Assembly (NCBI GenBank): GCA_029964075.1 | Contig: CM057149.1 | Location: forward strand, 4,660,465 to 4,724,464 | Reading direction: 5' to 3' | Origin: Patiria pectinifera | Taxonomy: Eukaryota > Echinodermata > Asteroidea > Valvatida > Asterinidae | Length of the DNA: 64,000 nucleotides | Shown here: piece after piece, positions 58,041 to 64,000 of the stretch | How positions within the stretch are numbered: position 1 is the stretch's first letter | Layout: every line of letters begins with the position of its first letter | Notes under the pieces: model-generated | What the model was told of the DNA's origin: nothing | The model's database searches: none | The model's input: only the letters and a program-made list of their open reading frames with translations | Program-made: the position numbers and the translations under genes

Positions 58041-59483
58041 CGTATTCAACTGACCTTGTGTAACGTGTAGTACAAGTCTTGACCAGCGAAGTCCCAGAGA
58101 CTGAGAACTATTGGTTCCTCTGCACCAGAGACGTGCCTTGTTCTAACCGTTATCTGTGGTTTCTTGGCTTGCTCATTTTCTGGCGAGTTTCTTGCTGCGG
58201 GCTAGATGTCCAAGGTGGAGGAGAGGCTGTGAAACGACAACGGCTTATAATCACCCTTGCCACAAATCTTGCACAAGACACTGAGACTGAGGGGTAGATG
58301 CTGTGCTGGAGTGCAGTGGTTAACACTTTTAGTGATATGTTGATGATTGTCACTTTTGCAAACGATAACAAAATGATCTGAAATACAGAAGATTCTATGG
58401 AACCATCAAGCAGCTTTTTGAAATCACAAACAAACCTCAAAAACGGAAATCACATTGTCATTGAGCACCATGTATCATTACAAGTGACGATGACAAATGT
58501 AGCTATAGATACACATGAAACGGCAGAATCCATGATACGGCTTAAGCAAGCATTTTTGAAACTTGTTTTTCTTCAAATTTTTAAAACTCTTACCTGCTCT
58601 ATGTACTGTTGGCTGGTCCATTGGATATGTTGGCATTTTGCCCCAGGCACCAAAATAATGTAAATCACAACAATAAATAGTGGTTTATGCTAAGTTGATA
58701 GATCCGTACTGGGCAACAAACAAAATAACTATTCCTGAAAGAAAAAGAAGAAAAAGTAAAAAAAAAACCACACAATCAAAAGTTAAATACGAAACTGTGA
58801 CAATGAAATGCATGATAACAACTTCCCAAAATGTCTTTCAAATATTCTGATCTGCCGAAACGACATTATTTGGCCATTAACATTTGTATTTTGCATCACG
58901 TCCTTTCCAAAATAAAATTTCTACTTTAATATGTAATCTCATTTGTTTCATAAAAATATTTCACAGCAATATGTTTAAAGGTGGTATGACCTAAAAATCA
59001 TATTGTTGTTTTTTTTTTTAAAGTACAACCTTTAAAAGTACAAGTGTCAAAGAAGGTTGTTCGTACCCCGATATCAACTGGATAGTTTTGCATGATGAAA
59101 TCATGAAAGTTGAAAGTTGCTTCCGTTCTCAAAGTTTCTTCTAATTCACGCTTAAAACTAGTTGATTCGTCTATCATCAGCGATGAAAGAAAAAAAAAAA
59201 AGAATTTTAGTGTCATCAATTTCAATTTGGCTTCAGATACTTAAAAAATACACATAAAAAGCAGCAAAACACACCGAAAAGAGACCAAAAATCAGAATAA
59301 CCATCAGGTCTTTAACACAATATGAAAGGCATTTTGTATATTCATTTTGTCATTGAATAGAATTAGATAATCACAATATTCCAACCTTCTTGGTGAAGAC
59401 ACCATGATGTTGCATGTTTGATGTCTATTTTGCAGACAGAGGACGCACTGATGCCTTCTGTGGGTGACTCGTTGCTGTTGAAC

Positions 59484-60624
59484 CTGTAAACAAAATAGAG
59501 AAGATAAATACAATTGTCCAAACTGTACATTCATGTTAATGGAGCTCCATCAACGAGTCGATCAGAAACAAACCATCCTTGAGCCCGTTCAAATCATACT
59601 TTAGGCACTATCTGATCTCCTGTTATGTGGCATAGCATCTACATTTTTCTTGGTTTTTACTCTTGTTTTTATCACTTTGTTAATTGCTCATTATCTTCAT
59701 GACATGTAGTATGCTGTTTCCTCCTCATGCTAATGTCACTTACTTCTTTGTACATGTATTATTTGTCCTGTTTTTGTCTTCGTCTTGTCCATAGTTCCCC
59801 AGTGTCTGATGTGTTTTGTTTCTCAAAAGCTTCCATAAAGCATTGCTCTGGAAGTATGCCTATATCCACTTTTTTTTTATTTACATAATTTAGCCTGTAC
59901 TTTTTATTTATACACTTATATTTGATATTTATCTTTTTGTATTCCTACTTTTGATAGTTAACTCCTGATTATTAATTACCAGTTTAACTGCATTGTTATT
60001 AACTGAGAATTATGTGTTTACAATGTTTTACTAATGGACGTTTTTGTGTTCCATTTATTGCTTTATAGTGGTCGCAGTATGCTTTTGGCACCTGCTATTG
60101 ACAAGCTTAGGCTTACTATGGCTTGAATTAATTGCTTTGTCATTTACAATTTTACTTATTTGTTTTTCCAAGACACAATTTATATTCATTTCCCTTTATT
60201 GTACATGCTATATGTATTTGTTTTTGTTCATGGTTGGATATAAATAAATGTTATATTGATTTGAATTGAATTGAAAAAAAAAACCATTTGGTATGACATT
60301 TGCTCCATTTAATCTTTGTTTCTTCCTTTCAAGACCAGACCGGGTGTTATTTGTAGAGAACATTTGTTAATAACCGCGTTTTGCTTAATACTGAAATTCA
60401 TAATTTAACCATGTCTAACAAAAATGTTTGTATAGGGCAAACAAGTATTAGCTACAATATGGACCGTGGGTTTCCGATCCTGGAGTTAGGTAACCGTACT
60501 ATCGATACTTACATTCATTGTTCAATCTATACAAGTATCAGAAGTTCTTTTTACGTCATGAAGATAATTGTATCCTATCTGAACTAAATCAAAACTTATA
60601 TTTCACATTGACTCAGTACACAAC
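59484..60624. other. Gene B intron, no exon seen
   Basis: A very T-rich stretch (59640-60260) ending in TTGAATTGAATTGAAAAAAA, which resembles the 3' tail of a reverse-transcribed insertion. No coding motif recognised. Confidence 0.4.
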
Positions 60625-60790
60625 CTTTGATGTGTGAGACTCCTCATAAGGCTAGTCTTCCCGACTCGTTCATGACCGACGATCATGAGTCGTGTGCGGT
60701 GTACTTGCTTGTGGCCTTCCTTGAGTGCCTTTCTGTAAGCTTCTTGCTTTTGCTGCCCTCTCAATTCCTCAGGTATGTTGATATGTAGAG
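60625..60790 (-). pseudogene. Gene B Roc P-loop exon
   Basis: EELRGQQKQEAYRKALKEG, then HRTRLMIVGHERVGKTSLMR. The P-loop is intact and the residues around it nearly match gene A exon 1. It has the same entry (two bases into a codon) and exit phase as gene A. Acceptor CTTTAACAAG, donor GGTTGTG. Confidence 0.85.
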
Positions 60791-61679
60791 CTTGTTAAAG
60801 GAGAACCACTGAAAAACTAAACTCAGCACTTCTAACAATCTACGTACATTATTTTGTGTTGCTCTTTGCAGACCTATATATACATATACCCAATACAATT
60901 GCTCTGATTACCTTTAACAAATAATCCCTGCTTACTGTAAGCAGACCATTCAGTGATTATTGTAGGCCTAAGCGTATTTTTTAAGCGTGGAATTTTAGCT
61001 TTTGCATATGTGTACATCCCGTAATTCAGGATTCTGTGCTGACAGGGTAAGCGCATATTTTTTTGTTCTGCTCGCGTACGAGGTTAGCACGGAATGGTGA
61101 CCGTAAGCACAGAATGTTGTGGTGAGCAGAGCCATGAAATCGGGCCCTGTACTTTACAAAGATGTAATTGTATTTGCCTTGTTCCTGTTTCAACAAGGAC
61201 AGAATGTTGCAACCTGACGCCACGTTTTTTTCTTCACATATCATCTTAATAAGGTCAGTCATTGCCCAAAAAATGTTGAAAAGACATGTGCCATGCATGG
61301 ACTGAGAAACATGTGTCAGGAAATACTTAGACAATTTTTTCGACTCTCCATAGCCTTTGTACGCGACCGCCGAAGTGGCGACTGGATACTACATCCTTTC
61401 CGATAAATCTTGAAGAAAAAGTGTATTACATTGATGAAAATAGTATTTCTGAAACATAGATTAAACTTGAGAAAATTGAAAAGAACTCAACCTTTTATGC
61501 CTGAGTTGAGCGGTTTTAAATCAGGACCCAGTGAGTCATAAAAAATTCAACCGTCATACTTAGTGTTTGTAAAAAAAAAAAAGAATTTTATAAACAAAAC
61601 TGAAAAAAAAAAACATGCAGTACTGGTCCAAACATGAACATTACAAAGCAGAATTGTAAGGTATACATAAAATACTCAC

Positions 61680-61712
61680 TTTGTGATGCCAAGTCTATCT
61701 GTACTCTTGGAC
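61680..61712 (-). pseudogene. Gene B 33-nt microexon (candidate)
   Basis: Acceptor AATGTTAG and donor GTGAGTATTT bound 33 nt that read S-K-S-T-D-R-L-G-I-T with one leading and two trailing bases. The phase fits the upstream DED exon and equals that of the cassette microexons at 12224, 14344 and 17505. Confidence 0.4.
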
Positions 61713-62214
61713 CTAACATTGAAAGAAAAAGTAAAATGCTTTAACACATTGAGATTTCGTTTTTTTGTCCGGGAGAAGAAAATATCAAAATTAGGATTTC
61801 CCTTAAGGACATAATTTCACTTGCACAGCAAAATTACTGTTTACTCAATATTGTCAAAGAGCTTTTAGAAAAAAAATCAAAAGTACGCTCGGGTACAACC
61901 CAAAGATCATGCTTGATGAAGTCTGCTTATTATGGCACTCATAATATGATGTTTAGTCTCTATTTTCATGTAAACTGGAATCAAATCAACCTTCTGGATC
62001 GTGTATGCTCGGTGAGTAGGATGTATATGCACAAGAGCAACAGACATTTTTGGGTTAGTTAACTTGGATTGGTTTTTCTGGCCGGCCCTGTAATGATTAT
62101 ATAGTGTATGTCAAAAAAAACCTAACGCCCTTGATGTCATATTGAAGAACAGGCAAGATGTGTATTAATAATGTCTTTTGGTAAATAACCCAGTCAAACA
62201 AATGGAAATGGTAC

Positions 62215-62516
62215 TTAAAAAGTATATTTGACAACTCCTTATTAGCAGACACGATATCTTCAAGAATGTCTCTTCGAGACAGGTGCTGCATAAATGCCGT
62301 TAATTTTTGCAACACAGGAAGGCGAGCATACGGTGCTTTCTTATCCAGTAAACTGACAAATTTCCGAACTGTTGTAGGTTCACGCAACTCTTCTTCAGTG
62401 ATTCCAATGCATATCCATAGATTGTTATTCGATACGAATGCTTTTACTTTATCTAATTCAGACTTGCAAAGCTTTTGACAGACTGCGGAGTATATTCTAT
62501 TCATAACTGCAATTGC
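62215..62516 (-). pseudogene. Gene B first exon: death-effector-like domain (DED)
   Basis: From ATG at 62504 the frame gives MNRIYSAVCQKLC, SELDKVKAFV, VRKFVSLLDK, LQKLTAFMQHL and SRRDILEDI. The spacing and the final charged RxDL-like triad (RRDIL) are typical of a six-helix DED as in FADD and caspase-8. DEDs mediate homotypic assembly of death and inflammatory complexes. An AG acceptor at 62517-62518 would make it an internal exon starting at 62516. The donor at 62213-62214 (GTACCA) leaves phase 2, as the microexon requires; without splicing, the frame runs on to 62097. The DED call is from pattern recognition; a Death or other death-fold domain is the alternative. This exon has no internal break. 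Confidence 0.55.
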
Positions 62517-62518
62517 CT

Positions 62519-64000
62519 GCTGGGTCTGATGAAGCCTCTGAGCTTCTGAATATTACATTTTATTCAGTAGCTTGGTAACTGATAGCAAAGCACAGTTCTT
62601 CCTGCAGATGTAAATGAATAAAAATGAAGCAGTCACGCATCGTCTAAAGTATTTTTTGTTAACATACTCAACAATTATCCATGATTCCTAAACTTAATAA
62701 ATTTAGAAATGGCTACATGCATGCTTGACTCACTATTACATTTTGTTCTAGGTCATTTTCTCACATAAGGTTGTAGTCTTCACATTTTAATTGATACTGA
62801 GGCTTTTTACATTGATGACCACAAGAAGAAGAAGCACTATGTTCCCGCATGAGGTGACACCTCAGTAATGATGTTTGCTTGTGGTAATACATAAGAATTC
62901 CATGGATGATTTCTTTCCAATATTTTATAAAAGACATATTCATTTCCTTGTTTGTCAACAGACAGATTGCACAGAGCATCCTCCAGGTATGTATTTAAGT
63001 CCAACACAAGTCCATCTACGAATCCTTCACTGGGCGCAAACATGCTTGAAATGGTTGAAATTATGGTGAGATAGTTTCATCATTTACCATATAAACATAT
63101 ATCATTGATAAACTATCTCCACCCACATATAGAAACACATGTTTTTGTCGGGAAAACAAATGTTTGTTTTTTTAATTTTCGGTTGCTTAATAAAAGAAAT
63201 CAATGAGCACTTTTGTATCAAAAACAGTTTTAGTGCTCAGTCACCCATAACAGGTTTTACATACTGAACAGTAATTTCTCTCTCTTTATTGATATTTGCC
63301 AGAGACACTTTCGAAATCAGCAAATATCGAAGCTCATCACCTATATATTTATACATTCATGGCGCAGCCCTTTTTGCAACAGGCTGTTTGTGGGTAAACA
63401 TTAACGTTGTGGTTTTAAATTCATGCATATCATTTGCACACCGCTAGAGCTGCCCGTCCCCATTTTGAAGTTCGAAGGACAATGGGGTCAGGAAACCAGA
63501 CCGATGTCTAGACTATTCAATGTCACATGGCTGTTTTTTACCACCATGTTTATGGGGCTATCTCGGACTCTACTATCACCAGATCATGACCAATTTGATA
63601 AAGCGATTTTTTAAAATGCGAGTCCTAGGTACTCGGACTAGCTTAAATTCTAACGTAGACCCCAATAAACATGGCGGTACATATATTTACCGCCATGATC
63701 ATATGGGTCAAAGTCTAACGTAACGATAGATTTCAAATCCTCGGGAAACACAACTTTTCAGGAAATGTTATATGCATAATTAGTAGTTCGGGAAGCCGGA
63801 AATTCGCCATTTCATATAGGCCTTAACCTTAGAGCTGGGGTTGGAAATAATGTAGTATTCATGGCACTTCGTTGGTTGTGTACAAAGACTATGGAGAGTT
63901 GAGTGCAATTTCAAAGTATTTTCTAACAAAATTGGAAATGTTTTTAAGTTAATATTCGTTTGCTGGGGTTTCCCAGCTACATAGGCTAGTGAGTTGCGTG
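62519..64000. other. Upstream of gene B, little supported
   Basis: A - strand frame at 62837-63043 has a plausible composition (LVLDLNTYLEDALCNLSVD, then VFYKILERNHPWNSYVL) and might be an exon of gene B or a neighbour, but an alternative frame overlaps it and no family was recognised. 63070-64000 shows no exon; an inverted pair ATGGCGGTACATATAT / ATATATTTACCGCCAT lies at 63671-63696. Confidence 0.3.

Larger units (their letters stand above)
49394..62516 (-). pseudogene. Gene B: ROCO paralogue (DED-Roc-partial COR), degraded
   Basis: Exons recognised on the - strand: DED 62215-62504/62516; microexon 61680-61712; tentative 61368-61408; P-loop 60625-60790; 59386-59483 (TEGISASS switch); 59067-59170; tentative exon ending at 58594; 58055-58194 (WDFAGQDLYY); 55524-55617; 54228-54379 (GTNRN); 53661-53774; 53032-53182; 51850-52050 (COR); 50538-50693; 49394-49637. 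Breaks relative to gene A: one base missing near 55605; four bases missing near 54320; an in-frame TGA at 53174-53176; an extra A near 53093-53096. The homologues of gene A exons 12-14 are absent from the 844-bp interval 49638-50537, and no Death exon was found between 37.5 and 49.4 kb. Exons 51850-52050, 50538-50693 and 49394-49637 remain open. Assembly errors could explain single-base changes but not the missing exons. Confidence 0.8.

Noticed and set aside
58998..59225. Separate 75-codon - strand gene
   Set aside because: The frame is the third Roc exon of gene B (59067-59170) read through its flanking introns.

Overview
This is animal genomic DNA, not prokaryotic. It is AT-rich, with short exons bounded by GT/AG splice sites, long introns, many short inverted-repeat DNA transposons, tRNA-derived SINEs, a decayed LINE and several satellites. 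The repeat style suggests a marine invertebrate, possibly a deuterostome such as an echinoderm or hemichordate. That assignment is inference, because no marker gene is present.

The centre of the window holds two paralogous ROCO-family genes (Roc GTPase plus COR domain) arranged tail to tail. Gene A runs on the + strand from 19000 to 37473. I could join 16 exons with matching splice phases into one open frame of about 780 codons: Roc with P-loop, switch and DFAGQ motifs, then COR, then a C-terminal Death domain. Gene B runs on the - strand from about 62516 down to 49394. It starts with a death-effector-like (DED) exon, then Roc and part of COR. It carries frameshifts and a stop codon, lacks the exons for the second half of COR, and no Death-domain exon could be found for it. 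It reads as a decaying paralogue.

0-4.5 kb: a small inverted-repeat element; a broken TFIIB-like gene (zinc ribbon plus cyclin-fold piece) on the - strand; the first exon of a RecQ/DEAD-type helicase on the + strand; and an unrecognised intronless ORF on the - strand, preceded by an in-frame 21-bp tandem repeat.

4.5-18 kb: an inverted duplication followed by a tandem array of about four diverged cassettes. Each cassette carries a candidate microexon, a second candidate exon and conserved surrounding sequence. Transposons have split the cassettes at 6.6-7.9, 8.0-9.6, 13.06-13.35 and 14.78-16.16 kb. The array lies immediately upstream of gene A on the same strand, and its exon phases are compatible with a ROCO/Death-fold type gene. 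No proven link to gene A was found.

37.5-49.3 kb: between the two genes lie a SINE/MITE-like element, a roughly 405-bp satellite, a roughly 50-60-bp minisatellite, inverted repeats and a duplicated SINE-plus-block segment. No gene was found there. 55.8-56.5 kb is a TGTTGAT-type microsatellite inside gene B. 62.6-64 kb has only weak coding hints.

If expressed, gene A would be a GTP-regulated signalling scaffold with a death-fold adaptor end, a combination seen in DAPK1-like and invertebrate ROCO proteins. Death-fold domains pair homotypically, which makes an apoptosis or innate-immune role likely, but this is inferred from the domain families and not shown by the sequence.
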